From NCBI GenBank assembly GCA_948467735.1, contig CAOKFN010000028.1, forward strand, positions 1-60,349: a stretch of DNA of 60,349 nt. The letters run 5' to 3'. A model generated the notes under the pieces. The model made no database searches. It had not been told where the DNA came from and saw nothing but the letters and a program-made list of their open reading frames with translations. The position numbers and the translations under genes were made by a program. The DNA comes from an uncultured bacterium. GTDB taxonomy: Bacteria; Bacillota; Clostridia; Lachnospirales; Lachnospiraceae. Positions 1-9,200 of this stretch are shown one piece after another (within the stretch, counting starts at the first letter, position 1; every line of letters starts with the position of its first letter).

Positions 1-135
1 GCGCGGCGGCGGAACGGTTTATTCCTTCCTTTGACGGGGAGGGGCTGGAATGAAGAGGCTGGCCTGTGCGCATCCCGTAAACGGAGTCAATGCGCCGACT
101 TGATTTTTGCCGACAATATGGAAGCTGAGAATCGG

Positions 136-1419
136 TTAATACCCACAAGACATCAGTTTCCACTGGCCGTTGTCTGAACGTGCCAGCCACCATTGCCAGT
201 CAGTATATTCGAAATCTCTGTTCCATGCGCCGACGCTATTTTTCGGTGAATGATAATCGCTTAAAAACATAATACATTGTGTAAAGGTTTCTTCTGCGTC
301 ATTTGCCGCTTCCAAGCTATTCAGCCATGCAACGTTGGATGCGCTGCATTTTTCGTCTGAGGCATAGGAAATGCTGTGCAGTTCGCATCCGTCCCAAGTA
401 TTGAATTCTTTTACAATCAATTCTATCGCCGCAATCATATCTGCTTTTGGATAAATGGAAGATACTCCAAGGTCAATTTTTACTTCCGCCTCTCCATTCC
501 CGCTTATGGAAGCCAGATACTCCCGATACCACAGCTGGGCTTTATAGATTGAAATATACAGATCCACGAAGGCGCTGTTCACGTCTTCTAGGGCCATGAG
601 TTCTTCATAATGGAGCTGCAAATAATCCAGATTATATTCCCACGCTTCGGCGGTTGTCTCCGTGCCGCTGTGTGTGCTGATCAATTCGACAACATACCTG
701 TCCCGCGCTAGAGAGTTCTCGTAGGCGGTATTCACATAATCCCTGTCGGCCTGCGCTGCGCTCTGCCGCGCCGCTATCTCGGAAGGGGTGATGAGTCCGA
801 TATATTTTTCCTGATAAAGCTCCTCGGCTTTCTGTGCCTGTTCGGCTGCGCTTAGCTCCGGATAGGCTCCTGCCACATGTTCCTTAACGATATTCATTTT
901 CTCACCGTCGGGGTCTTTCGGGATGACTTCGTACAATACGCTGCAGTGATTCCAGCCGTCCCTGCTTCCGACGGCAATATAGTGCTGGAAGCGGTTATTT
1001 TCTATGGATGTTTCAAATAACGCTGTCTCGCCGGGGACATATCCTTCTTCGTATTCCGGCCTGCGGTAAGGAGATTCCGGGTCTGCCTGCGAAAAGGTCA
1101 GCATCTTATAGTTTGTGGAAGCGTAGTATTCGTCGGCGGCTGACCGTATCCGTGCCAGAGCGTCTTCTGATAATGCCGGGGCTGTATCTTCGTTATCTTC
1201 TGTAAGGTCAGGGGTCGATGATGCATTGCGGCTTTCGCTGCCGCCTTCTGCTGCGGTTCCGTCAGTTCCTTTCCCTTGAGCCTGCCTTGGAGCCTCTGTC
1301 TCTAAGGACGGCCTTGTTTTCTCTGTGTCATCGTTTAGGGGCGTGTCTTTTGCGCATCCTGTGAACAACAGCGTCAGCGTCAATGTTAGGACGCCTATGA
1401 TGCCTTTTGATGTTTTCAT
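136..1419 (-). CDS. Secreted lipoprotein, modular paralog of the next gene
   Basis: The 427-residue product begins with a lipoprotein signal: basic start, hydrophobic stretch, lipobox LFTGC with Cys at about 22. A low-complexity acidic/Ser linker follows (about 25-80). Residues 88-300 are closely similar to the matching part of the neighbouring amidase-domain protein (shared RIRSAADEYYAST and YRRPEYEEGY). The last 110 residues are a different module containing WNRDFEYTDWQWWLARS, resembling small C-terminal domains seen on other clostridial lipoproteins, but I cannot name a family. AGGAGG lies 7-8 bases before the ATG. It sits downstream of the paralog on the same strand with a hairpin terminator between them. 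It is likely anchored outside the membrane; function unknown. Confidence 0.85.
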   Translation of the reverse strand: MKTSKGIIGVLTLTLTLLFTGCAKDTPLNDDTEKTRPSLETEAPRQAQGKGTDGTAAEGGSESRNASSTPDLTEDNEDTAPALSEDALARIRSAADEYYASTNYKMLTFSQADPESPYRRPEYEEGYVPGETALFETSIENNRFQHYIAVGSRDGWNHCSVLYEVIPKDPDGEKMNIVKEHVAGAYPELSAAEQAQKAEELYQEKYIGLITPSEIAARQSAAQADRDYVNTAYENSLARDRYVVELISTHSGTETTAEAWEYNLDYLQLHYEELMALEDVNSAFVDLYISIYKAQLWYREYLASISGNGEAEVKIDLGVSSIYPKADMIAAIELIVKEFNTWDGCELHSISYASDEKCSASNVAWLNSLEAANDAEETFTQCIMFLSDYHSPKNSVGAWNRDFEYTDWQWWLARSDNGQWKLMSCGY

Positions 1420-1510
1420 GTTCTGCCTCCTCCTTTTGGCTGGTGCTCATGAATTTAAAGCTTTCCAAGCCGGACATAATCGCCGCTTGCGTTTTATGCT
1501 TTCTCATTCC

Positions 1511-1549
1511 ACAAAAATCCAGTAGCGCTTATGCTTGCTGGATTTTTGT
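1511..1549 (-). terminator. Intrinsic terminator between two paralogs
   Basis: A perfect 12-bp inverted repeat (ACAAAAATCCAG at 1511-1522, CTGGATTTTTGT at 1538-1549) flanks a 15-base loop, with T runs inside the arms on both strands. It lies downstream of the minus-strand amidase-domain gene and upstream of the lipoprotein gene, so it most likely ends transcription of the former. Confidence 0.75.
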
Positions 1550-1700
1550 ATTATTCTATTTTTGGCGCATGAAGTATATTGATACATCTGCCTGAATCTG
1601 GTATACAGTTTTTATGGATACAGCCTTTCATCCCAAATGGGGTTTCCTTCCCCGCCGCTTGCTGCGGGACAAACGAATGCCGAACTTGCCGCGGGGAGTT

Positions 1701-3086
1701 TCATTTCATATGATAAATAACAAAACTGCCCGGTTTGTAATATTCGCGTAGAGGGCGATCAAGGGCAGGGTCGCTATGGGCGGCCACAAGAAAGTCATCA
1801 TTTAAATCATCATACCCGACAATGATCAAAGTATGAAATGCGTTCCCGGTGTCTTGGAGCAGAGAAACGGCGTCCCCCTTCCAGCCAAAGTTATAGGAAT
1901 CGGATCCAACCACCGAAAATGTGCATGTGTCATTGGCGTTTGCAGTCCAATAAGTTCTAAATCCAACGGCAGCCCGCCATGTTTCGGATATATTTTTTAT
2001 ATCGCGGCTGTTTCCTGTTGAGAACCAGTTCGACAGATTTTCGGCGGCATCAATTGTTCCCGGCGTTCCCCGCATCTCCATCCCGCCGGCATGCAGACAT
2101 TGGGAAACAAAATTGGCGCAGTCCCCGCCATAGCCTGTCCAATTCGAATATTCCGGGTTAGGGTTTTTAGCATGTTTTTTCGCATAGGCAACCGCTGCGT
2201 CAGCGTTGTAGGAGGACGACTGCGCTCTTATCCCGGCTGGCTGTCCGGAAGCCAGATATTCCAGATACTGCTGGTGGCCTTCAAAGGTTTCAATATACAG
2301 ATCCACGAAGAGGCTGTTCACGCCTTCCATGGCCATGATCTCCTCATAATGGAGCTTCAAATACTCCAGATTATATTCCCAATTTTGGGTGGTTGTCTCC
2401 GTGCCGCTGTGCGCGCCGATCAATTCCACAACATACCTGTCCCGCGCCATGGCGTTTTCATAGGCGGTATCCATGAAAACCCTGTCGGCCTGCGCCGCGA
2501 TCTGCCGCGTCGCTATCTCGGAAGGGGAGAGGAACCCGATATATTTTTCCTGATAAAGCTCCTCCGCTTTCTGGGCCTGTTCAGCTTCGCTTAATTCCGG
2601 GTAGGCTTTTGCCACATGTTCTTTCACGATGTCCATTTTCTCCCCGGCAGGGTCTTTCAAGATAACCTCGTACAATATGCTGCAGTGATTCCAGCCGTCT
2701 TTGCTTCCGACGGCAGTATAGCTTTTAAAACCGTTGTTTTCCATGGACGCTTCAAATAACGCCGTCTCGCCGGGGGCATATCCTTCTTCGTATTCCGGCC
2801 TGCGGTAAGGGGATTCCGGGTCTGCCTGCGCAAAACTCAACATTTTGCGGTTTGTGGAAGCATAGTATTCTTCGGCGGCTGACCGTATCCGCGCCATGGC
2901 CTCTTCCGATTGCGGCAAAGAGGCCGAATGGGCTTCCTGCACATATTTTATAACGGTATCCGCCTGCGCCCCGCCGGGCTTTTTCAAAGCTTCCGTTTCG
3001 CTCGCGGACACGCTGCTTCCTAACAGCATAGCCGCTGTCAGCGTCATCGCAATCATGCTTCCTGATTTTCTTTTTAATCTTTTCAT
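1701..3086 (-). CDS. Secreted protein with putative amidase (Amidase_6-type) domain
   Basis: Counting from the ATG at 3086, the product is 461 residues. A signal peptide covers about the first 30 residues, ending near SVSAS. Residues about 60-280 are the module shared with the lipoprotein downstream. The C-terminal part (about 290-461) matches the putative amidase domain family of clostridial secreted proteins: YNADAAVAYAKKHA, then GGDCANFVSQCLHAGG with the likely catalytic Cys, and a late HTLIIVGYDD with the likely His. Such domains are thought to cleave amide or peptide bonds in the wall; the substrate is unknown. The start was chosen because GGAAGGGAAAGG precedes this ATG, whereas a TTG seven codons upstream has no ribosome site. 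Confidence 0.85.
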   Translation of the reverse strand: MKRLKRKSGSMIAMTLTAAMLLGSSVSASETEALKKPGGAQADTVIKYVQEAHSASLPQSEEAMARIRSAAEEYYASTNRKMLSFAQADPESPYRRPEYEEGYAPGETALFEASMENNGFKSYTAVGSKDGWNHCSILYEVILKDPAGEKMDIVKEHVAKAYPELSEAEQAQKAEELYQEKYIGFLSPSEIATRQIAAQADRVFMDTAYENAMARDRYVVELIGAHSGTETTTQNWEYNLEYLKLHYEEIMAMEGVNSLFVDLYIETFEGHQQYLEYLASGQPAGIRAQSSSYNADAAVAYAKKHAKNPNPEYSNWTGYGGDCANFVSQCLHAGGMEMRGTPGTIDAAENLSNWFSTGNSRDIKNISETWRAAVGFRTYWTANANDTCTFSVVGSDSYNFGWKGDAVSLLQDTGNAFHTLIIVGYDDLNDDFLVAAHSDPALDRPLREYYKPGSFVIYHMK

Positions 3087-3103
3087 GTACCTTTCCCTTC
3101 CAT

Positions 3104-3235
3104 TCAATAATCTTCGCTTCCTATGGCGTAAGTGTTCCGGTTGTCTTTGCTTCCGACGGCAGTATAGCCTTTAAAGTCGTTGTTTTCAACGGACGCTTCA
3201 AACAATGCCGTCCCGCCGGGTGCAAATCCTTCTTC
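3104..3235 (-). pseudogene. Remnant of a third copy of the paralogous secreted module
   Basis: Read on the minus strand, this stretch encodes EEGFAPGGTALFEASVENN followed by YTAVGSKD. That is nearly the same as the corresponding part of the intact gene at 1701-3086 (positions 2700-2790 at the DNA level). It has neither the upstream nor the downstream part of that module, enters an unrelated tail and stops at 3104. It is a leftover of a deleted or recombined paralog lying between the sigma factor stump and the intact gene. Confidence 0.75.
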
Positions 3236-3265
3236 CGTTTATGTTTCATACCCCTTTCATTAATA

Positions 3266-3295
3266 ATAACGAAATAATCAGGCCGTTTTGTTACA
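3266..3295 (-). promoter_or_regulatory. Candidate ECF-sigma promoter upstream of the paralog remnant
   Basis: On the minus strand TGTAAC (3290-3295) is followed after 18 bases by CGTTAT (3266-3271), which resembles the -35 TGTAAC / -10 CGTNNT layout of ECF sigma promoters. The block running from CGTTATT to AAAGGGG is repeated almost exactly upstream of the sigma factor gene (4080-4100). Assignment to the sigma factor next door is inference. Confidence 0.4.
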
Positions 3296-3319
3296 ATTTT
3301 GAAATTATTTTATAAAATC

Positions 3320-3484
3320 TTAATTATTTACAATACTTAGATGCGCTTCCCGCTTCATGAGCTTTTTCATCCGGCGCTCAAATTTATCCGTAAACTGACG
3401 CCCATAGTCGGTACTATCCTCAAACTCCTTACTGCCTGCCTCGTCAACAACGGGTATATATTGATAGGGCCATTCGTCAGTCAC
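3320..3484 (-). pseudogene. Truncated anti-sigma factor (N-terminal 54 residues only)
   Basis: A GTG at 3484 overlaps the end of the sigma factor gene by 8 bases and opens a 54-residue frame ending at 3320. The peptide contains a block like FTDKFERRMKKLMKRE, which resembles the short cytoplasmic start of the membrane anti-sigma proteins encoded directly behind such sigma factors in clostridia. There the next elements would be a membrane helix and an extracellular domain; here a TAA follows and the sequence leads into the paralog remnant. The 8-base overlap suggests translational coupling. I read it as a broken anti-sigma gene; a genuine small protein is possible. Confidence 0.6.
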
Positions 3485-4028
3485 GTTTCATTTTTCTATT
3501 GCATTTCTCCTGTTTTTTCAGTGCTTCCCCGATTATTTTTTTCCCTCTGGATATCCTTTGCCTGACCGTGCCCTCCTGAATGCCGCATAAATCGGCAATT
3601 TCGCTGTTCTCAAGGCAGGACGAGTATTTTAACAGAAAAATATCCCTGTATTTGGCGGGCAGATTCTTTAAAATATACAAAACCTCGTTTTCCATATTGG
3701 TTTCCATATAGGTCATTGGCACATCTTTTTTTCTTAAGTCATCCAGATATACTTCCCTGTGGTTTTGTAGGTTTATCTTTCTGTAGATATCAATGGCGGT
3801 GTTTTTCGTTATGGTTATCAAATACCTTTTTGTCCGCGGGCTTTCCGGCTCCTCAATTTTGTCCATATGCCCTGACAGATGGATAAACGCGTTATGCACC
3901 GCGTCTTCCGCCAAAAAGCGGTCATTTAGAATATCCTCCGCCGTCTTTTGCATCAAATGCCTGTACTTTTCGTAGAGAACAGTAAATTGTCTCTTATCCT
4001 CCGGCGTATTTGTCGTTAAAAATATCAT
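3477..4028 (-). CDS. ECF-type RNA polymerase sigma factor
   Basis: The 183-residue protein has the sigma-70 region 2 pattern near the N terminus (YEKYRHLMQKTAEDILND, then FLAEDAVHNAFIHL) and a region 4 helix-turn-helix at about 125-170 (LPAKYRDIFLLKY, NSEIADLCGIQEGTVRQRISRG). There is no region 1 or 3, so it is of the ECF type that redirects RNA polymerase to a small regulon. AAGGAGG stands about 10 bases before the ATG. The gene usually directly behind, a membrane anti-sigma factor, survives only as a stump. A shared element lies upstream of this gene and of the downstream remnant, suggesting self-regulation. Confidence 0.92.
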   Translation of the reverse strand: MIFLTTNTPEDKRQFTVLYEKYRHLMQKTAEDILNDRFLAEDAVHNAFIHLSGHMDKIEEPESPRTKRYLITITKNTAIDIYRKINLQNHREVYLDDLRKKDVPMTYMETNMENEVLYILKNLPAKYRDIFLLKYSSCLENSEIADLCGIQEGTVRQRISRGKKIIGEALKKQEKCNRKMKRD

Positions 4029-4094
4029 ATGTATTTCCCGCCTCCTTGTTTGGTCGGCTGTGTCTGCAAAACGTTTCTGCCCCTTTTATTAACA

Positions 4095-4124
4095 ATAACG
4101 AATGATTATATGGTCAGCTCAGTT
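4095..4124 (-). promoter_or_regulatory. Second copy of the candidate ECF promoter element, upstream of the sigma gene
   Basis: The minus strand reads CGTTATTGTTAATAAAAGGGG, matching the element at 3251-3271 in nearly every position. The -35 region here (AACTGA, or TAAACT two bases further out) is less convincing than at 3290-3295. The copy lies about 65 bases before the sigma start codon and would fit autoregulation. Confidence 0.35.
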
Positions 4125-4180
4125 TACCCATAAACGATATAGGAAGGTAAGGCTGGCCGGTATGGGATGGTCTGCTGGAT

Positions 4181-4261
4181 AAAAAATAAAAGCGTTCTCG
4201 GCGTCCGCCGCAGAGAATCTCAAGGCGTCGCTGTCGGAACTAAAGCATGTCGGACGCCTTG
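4181..4261 (-). terminator. Probable terminator region for the 4342-6006 gene
   Basis: Downstream of the minus-strand gene there is one hairpin with 9-bp arms (CAAGGCGTC at 4221-4229 and GACGCCTTG at 4253-4261). A weaker GC-rich hairpin follows at about 4195-4219, and then a minus-strand T-rich run (TTTTATTTTTTAT). The second hairpin with the T run looks like an intrinsic terminator; the first may be an extra structure. Nothing else is recognised in the 300 bases between the two genes. Confidence 0.4.
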
Positions 4262-4341
4262 TGGAAGGAATGTTTGGCCGGGCCGCCGCGTCAAAGCTGA
4301 GTCTGCGCCCAAATTGAGTCCGCGTTAAGGGTTAGTCCGTG

Positions 4342-6006
4342 TTAAAGCTGTGTCCTCATCATATAGTAGCCAAAGTCTCCGATCTGTGCGGGCTCCTCCT
4401 CGCACTCAAAGCTTTCAAAGCCGAACATGATCGCCACCTGCTTTTCTTTTTCAAAATAATTGCCCGGCACTCCGATATAGTAAACAGGTTCGCCTTTCTG
4501 TTCCACCCTTGCCAAAATCAGGTGATTATAATTGTAAAAGCCGTGGAGCAGGAAGCTGTTGTTTATCATTTTGTAGGAAGCGGAAGGAAACAATACAAAG
4601 TCGCCGGGGCCGATGGATAGATATTCTCTTTTGTCCCGGAAGGGATGAATGTGCGGATAGATGGCGCAGAGCTGCATCCATTTATCTTCCAGCGGCTGAA
4701 TGGGTTTTCCGGCGGCGTCTTTCTGTCTTTGATCGGAATGGACACGGGAGGCTGGGGCTTCCATGCCCGATTCTTTCTGCGGTTCGAGGCCTGCGCGGGC
4801 GTTCCTTCCTTCTGCCGCAGCTTCTTTCTGACTCCGTTTTTCCTGCAAAGTATCTATAATTTCCGCTTTCTGCTGTCGAGAACCTTTTTGTATGGGTGTT
4901 TCCATATATCTTGCATGATCCCTCCGTTTCCGCCCTGAGTTAGTGTTTCCGGATGTGCTGTATCCGGAGATATTGTTTCCGGAGCCGCTGTTTCCGGAGG
5001 CATTAATTCCGGAGCCGCTGTTTCTGGAGGCATTATTTCCGGAGTTGCTGCTTCCAGATGTATCATCTCCGAAGCCGCTGGTTTCAGAGCTATTGTTTAT
5101 GGAGTTATTGTTTATGGAGGCATTGTTTTCAGAGCTGCTGCTTCTGGAGGTATTGTTTTTACAGGCATTGTCTTCACAGGTATTGTTTCCGGAAGCGCTG
5201 TGTTTGAAACGGTTATCGTCAAGGCTCCCGAGATTGTTATTTACAAAGCCGTTCTTATCTAAACTGCCGTTTTCGGGGCTTATATCGCCGGAGGCGTCCG
5301 GCAGGGAGACATTGGCAGAAAGGGCGGCGATTTCCGTCCGCTGCGCCTTTTCACTGATGGACAAATCAGGTATATTGTTCTGCTGCGCAGTATCTTTTTC
5401 GGATGATTCCCTCACCACATCCCACAGGGAAGCTTCGTTTCTGTGGTTCGGCGGCTGTTTGGCCGAAGCATTTGGGATAAGGTTTTCCGCATCTGATTTT
5501 CTGCCGGTAGCTGCTGCCGCGGAAGTTTTTGCGGTGTTTTTCTTATTTTTGCCGAGAGCACCTTCCGCGTCGGCCTGCGGGGGCGCCGGACTAACAGAGT
5601 TTTGGCGTGTATCGGCTTTGTGCAGGCTCTGGCCGTGGGATTCTTTCCTGTTGTTGTCCATTGCCGTCCAGCTGCAGGAAAGCTCCCGGCTGGCGCCCAT
5701 GGGAATTCGGATTCCCTGAAGCTCCCCATAGGGAATTCCTGTGCCGCCGATATTTGCCAAGTTGTTATACAGCTGCCGAAACTGTCCTTTCCCGCCGGAA
5801 ACGGTGATTCTGCCGACGATGCTCTCCTGACTAGAGCTTAAAAGGATGATATCGTAGGTTAGGAAGCTGCCTGTATACAGACCTGTTACCGTCACATCCA
5901 TTCTCAGGAGGTTATCTCTGGCTTCCAGCTTGATAAAACCGCCTCCTTTGACTCGCTCGCCGTCTTCAAAATAATCCAAATACTTAATTTTTCTGTCATA
6001 AAACAT
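4342..6006 (-). CDS. Conserved hypothetical protein, DUF6128-like, with Asn/Ser-rich linker
   Basis: The 554-residue protein has no signal peptide or membrane segment. Residues 1-115 form a compact N-terminal domain (FYDRKIKYLDYFEDGERVKGG). The middle (about 115-400) is hydrophilic and low in complexity, including a stretch of short Asn/Ser/Gly repeats at about 260-360. The C-terminal 110 residues are ordered again (WMQLCAIYPHIHPF, then LHGFYNYNHLILARV and MFGFESFE). The end domains resemble a Lachnospiraceae family I recall as DUF6128; that name comes from memory, with no search. Function unknown. CGGAGG lies 8 bases before the ATG. The linker DNA is an imperfect 18-30 bp repeat that could vary in length. 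Confidence 0.75.
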   Translation of the reverse strand: MFYDRKIKYLDYFEDGERVKGGGFIKLEARDNLLRMDVTVTGLYTGSFLTYDIILLSSSQESIVGRITVSGGKGQFRQLYNNLANIGGTGIPYGELQGIRIPMGASRELSCSWTAMDNNRKESHGQSLHKADTRQNSVSPAPPQADAEGALGKNKKNTAKTSAAAATGRKSDAENLIPNASAKQPPNHRNEASLWDVVRESSEKDTAQQNNIPDLSISEKAQRTEIAALSANVSLPDASGDISPENGSLDKNGFVNNNLGSLDDNRFKHSASGNNTCEDNACKNNTSRSSSSENNASINNNSINNSSETSGFGDDTSGSSNSGNNASRNSGSGINASGNSGSGNNISGYSTSGNTNSGRKRRDHARYMETPIQKGSRQQKAEIIDTLQEKRSQKEAAAEGRNARAGLEPQKESGMEAPASRVHSDQRQKDAAGKPIQPLEDKWMQLCAIYPHIHPFRDKREYLSIGPGDFVLFPSASYKMINNSFLLHGFYNYNHLILARVEQKGEPVYYIGVPGNYFEKEKQVAIMFGFESFECEEEPAQIGDFGYYMMRTQL

Positions 6007-6042
6007 AAAAAACCTCCGAATATATATTACAGGAATAATATG

Positions 6043-6124
6043 ACAGGAGCTGTATGGAGATTCCTGTCATCAAGGCTGATATCACAGGAACCGCGCGGAG
6101 AGTCCTGTCATCAAGGCCGATTTG
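6043..6124. repeat. Two tandem copies of a 41-bp repeat
   Basis: ACAGGAGC at 6043 and ACAGGAAC at 6084 start two units of 41 bp that share TCCTGTCATCAAGGC near their ends. Each unit carries a short inverted repeat (ACAGGA with TCCTGT). They lie just upstream of the 4342-6006 gene and may form small hairpins in its leader; no function is assigned. Confidence 0.55.
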
Positions 6125-6223
6125 CGGGAACTGCGGCGCCTTCCTACAATTATAGGTATTACAGGAACCGTGATTGATATTTTCTACCTAAGTATATTCG
6201 GGGGGTTGTCTGACTTATTACAG

Positions 6224-9200
6224 TTATTGCTTGACTGAAAAATAATTTATCAATACTTCCTTAATGTAATTGTATCTTCTGGCATAGGAATTTTCTACCC
6301 GAATCAGCTGCAGGCCATGGATTTGGCAGATTTCGTTTTTCTTTTGATCCCGGTTTCGGACGACCTCATCCTCGAAATGTTCCCTGCCGTCCAATTCGAT
6401 GGCCAGAACCGGAATTTCCTGCTTCCCATAGCGCTCGTAAACCACGAAGTCAAAGCGTCCGGTATAGAATAAATCACTGTAATTGATATTGTCTTGAAAC
6501 ACCTGAGAAATAGCCACCTCTTTGCGTATCGTATGGCGGTTCTGGGACAGCCATATGTTTTCCAGCGCATGGTTCAGATTTTCCATGAAGGCTTCCTCCG
6601 TGGCGGTGCTGAAGGGTTTCACGCCCAAGGCTCTGGAATGGGCTTTTTTCTGCGTCACTTGGGACCTGCCGTTCTTCTTCACATAGTTGACCAATTCATA
6701 TAAATCGTCGTCCCCGTCCTGCTGATGAAGTCTGGCAAGGTTCTTGGAATCCGCCAGAACAATCAGCTTGTCTCTGGCACGGGAGGTCGCCACATTGATC
6801 AGCTCCTTATTGTTTTTCAGCCATTCATAGGTGCCTGCCTGAGTCTGTGAGGTGACGGCTGTGGAAAAAAGAACCACATCCTTTTCGTCGCCCTGAAAAG
6901 CGTGGACGGTTCCGCAGGTCACATTCCGCAGGTGATGTTCCTTGAGGGCTTCTTCGATTAATTTTCGCTGGTTGACGAAGGGCGTAATGACGGCGATGCT
7001 TTTCTCTTGGTTGGCGGCGGCATACCGAACCACTTCTTCCACCTCCGCGGGAGCGGTATTTTTGACAAAGCGGCCAATATTTTTTACATCCACATGGACC
7101 AAGGGCTGGGGTTCTCTGCTGGCGGAGCAGATTTTAAGTCTGGAATTATAGTATTTCTTGTTGTTAAACTCTATAATGCTGGGATTGCAGCGGTAATGAT
7201 GGCTGAGCAGCACTTCGTCGCTGACCGCGTCGCAGGCAAGGTAGGTTTTATAAATGGAATTCTTACAGTAATCATATTCGTCCGTCACATGGTATTTTTC
7301 CTTAAGCTTTTGATTCACCTGTTCGTTCAGCAGAATCACAGGGTTCAGCTGCTGGGGGTCCCCGACCAGCATCAGCTGTTCTCCCCGAATGATTGGGACA
7401 AGGGAGACGGCGGTATTGCATTGGCTGGCTTCGTCTATGATCACCATGTCGAACATGGGGGAGGGCTCCCCCAGCTTATGGGCGGAGATGCAGGTGGTAA
7501 TCATAATCGGGAATACCTTCTGCAGCTTTTTTATATTCTTTTTATCGCTTAGGTATCTGCCAAACTGGGGGACGGCCTCGTCTTCCGGGATTTCAAACAG
7601 GATGCGCCGCAGGTCTTCATAGGCGGGTTCGCCCAGTTTCTTTATATATTTTGCGGAAGTGAAGAACAGATATTGAAAAAGGGCTTCCGTATCCTGATCC
7701 AGAAGCCTTAGGGCGTCCTCGTCCGTAATTTCTCCCGCGGCGTTCAGCTTCGCCTCCACCTGCGTCAGCTGTCTGCCCTGAAGATCCATCTGGAAGGAGA
7801 ACATTTCCATGGAGGCCTGCGCCCGGTTCTGGTAGTCCGTCATCTGGTGCAGGGTTTCCCGGCGTTCTCTTAAATCCAGAATCTCTTCATATTTCTTTAA
7901 CAGGGCGGAAAGGCGCTTTGTGCGCTCTATTCTGTCATCCTTCCTGCGGTCCAGCGTCGCCTCAAAGACTTGGATGGACTGGACCTGCTGATATAATTCT
8001 TTGATGTATTTCACCGCTTCCTCCAGCTTGTCCAGATTTCCAAGCCGAAGCGCGGGAAAAGGAATTATCCGGCCCCGATAGGAGAGGGAGGTCAATTTAT
8101 CAAACACGCCGTTGATGGGATGATTGTTATATGAGGTGAAAAGCACCGTTTTTTCGTTAAAAAACGCGGTCACTATGGTGTTGATGATAGTGCTGGTCTT
8201 GCCCGTCCCCGGAGGGCCCTGAATGTAGGCCACGGGATACTTGGCGGCGTTGTGGATGGCCAGCAGCTGGTCAAGATTGACTTTATTGTTAATCAGTACA
8301 ATGGGATACTCTTTTCTTCGGACGGGGCGGTTGAGAAGGTCTCCGAAAAACGCCCGGATGGGAACGGAGACTTTTCCTTCCTGATACATTTCAAGGATGG
8401 CGTCGTATTCTTTATGCAGATCCAGTATGACGTCCATTCCCAGCCCGATCACATAGGGCATATCGTCAACGCTTACCGCCTGTCCGCCACGCCTTGTGAT
8501 ACGGTCCTTGATTGTCTCCTGATTCTTCTCAAAGTCATTCAGAAGCTCATATTCATCCGCGTCCAAGTACCGTCGGATGTTTTCCCGGTCGCCGCCGCAA
8601 TAAAATTCCGTACAGATGGTAATCTCCTCGTCCGGATGCAGGACCCGGCGCTTTATGTCCAAATCCAGCCTTCGATAAGCCAGCACATACAAACCTTTTG
8701 GGGTATGGATGCTGAGCACGTTCATCGCCAGCCTTTGGAGGGTCAATTTCCCCTGCTTCTGTTTTTGACGTTCGGTTTTGGCCTGAAAATGATTCACAAT
8801 GGTTCGGAACTGTTCTTCCGTCAGTTCATAATCTCCACCTTTAAATTGATCCCTGTCCAGATATTTTACAAGCTCAAAATCCGAACGATAGGGCGTGACG
8901 TCCATCCGATGGCACATTTCTAGATAATTTAGAATTTTTAAATTGGCGGTATTGTCAAAAAGTGATTTATATGCTTCAGGATTGAGGTAAATGTCCTGAA
9001 CCAGTTTCTCATTGACGGGATAATATGTCCCCTCTACGATCTGTGAGGACTGAATGGAATCAATATCAATATAATCATAAGAATCCGTGGTGTAACGGGT
9101 CAGATGCAGACCGTCCACCGACAGCCTGCGTTTCCGCACATCCAGACTTCGGATTCCTATCCAGAATTTTGTGATTTGATTTTCTTTATTATGATACTCT

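Noticed and set aside
4943..5719. 258-codon frame opposite the 554-residue gene, rich in Leu-Phe-Pro-Glu repeats
   Set aside because: It is the antisense translation of the Asn/Ser repeat region; no ribosome site, and the other strand has the ordered end domains.
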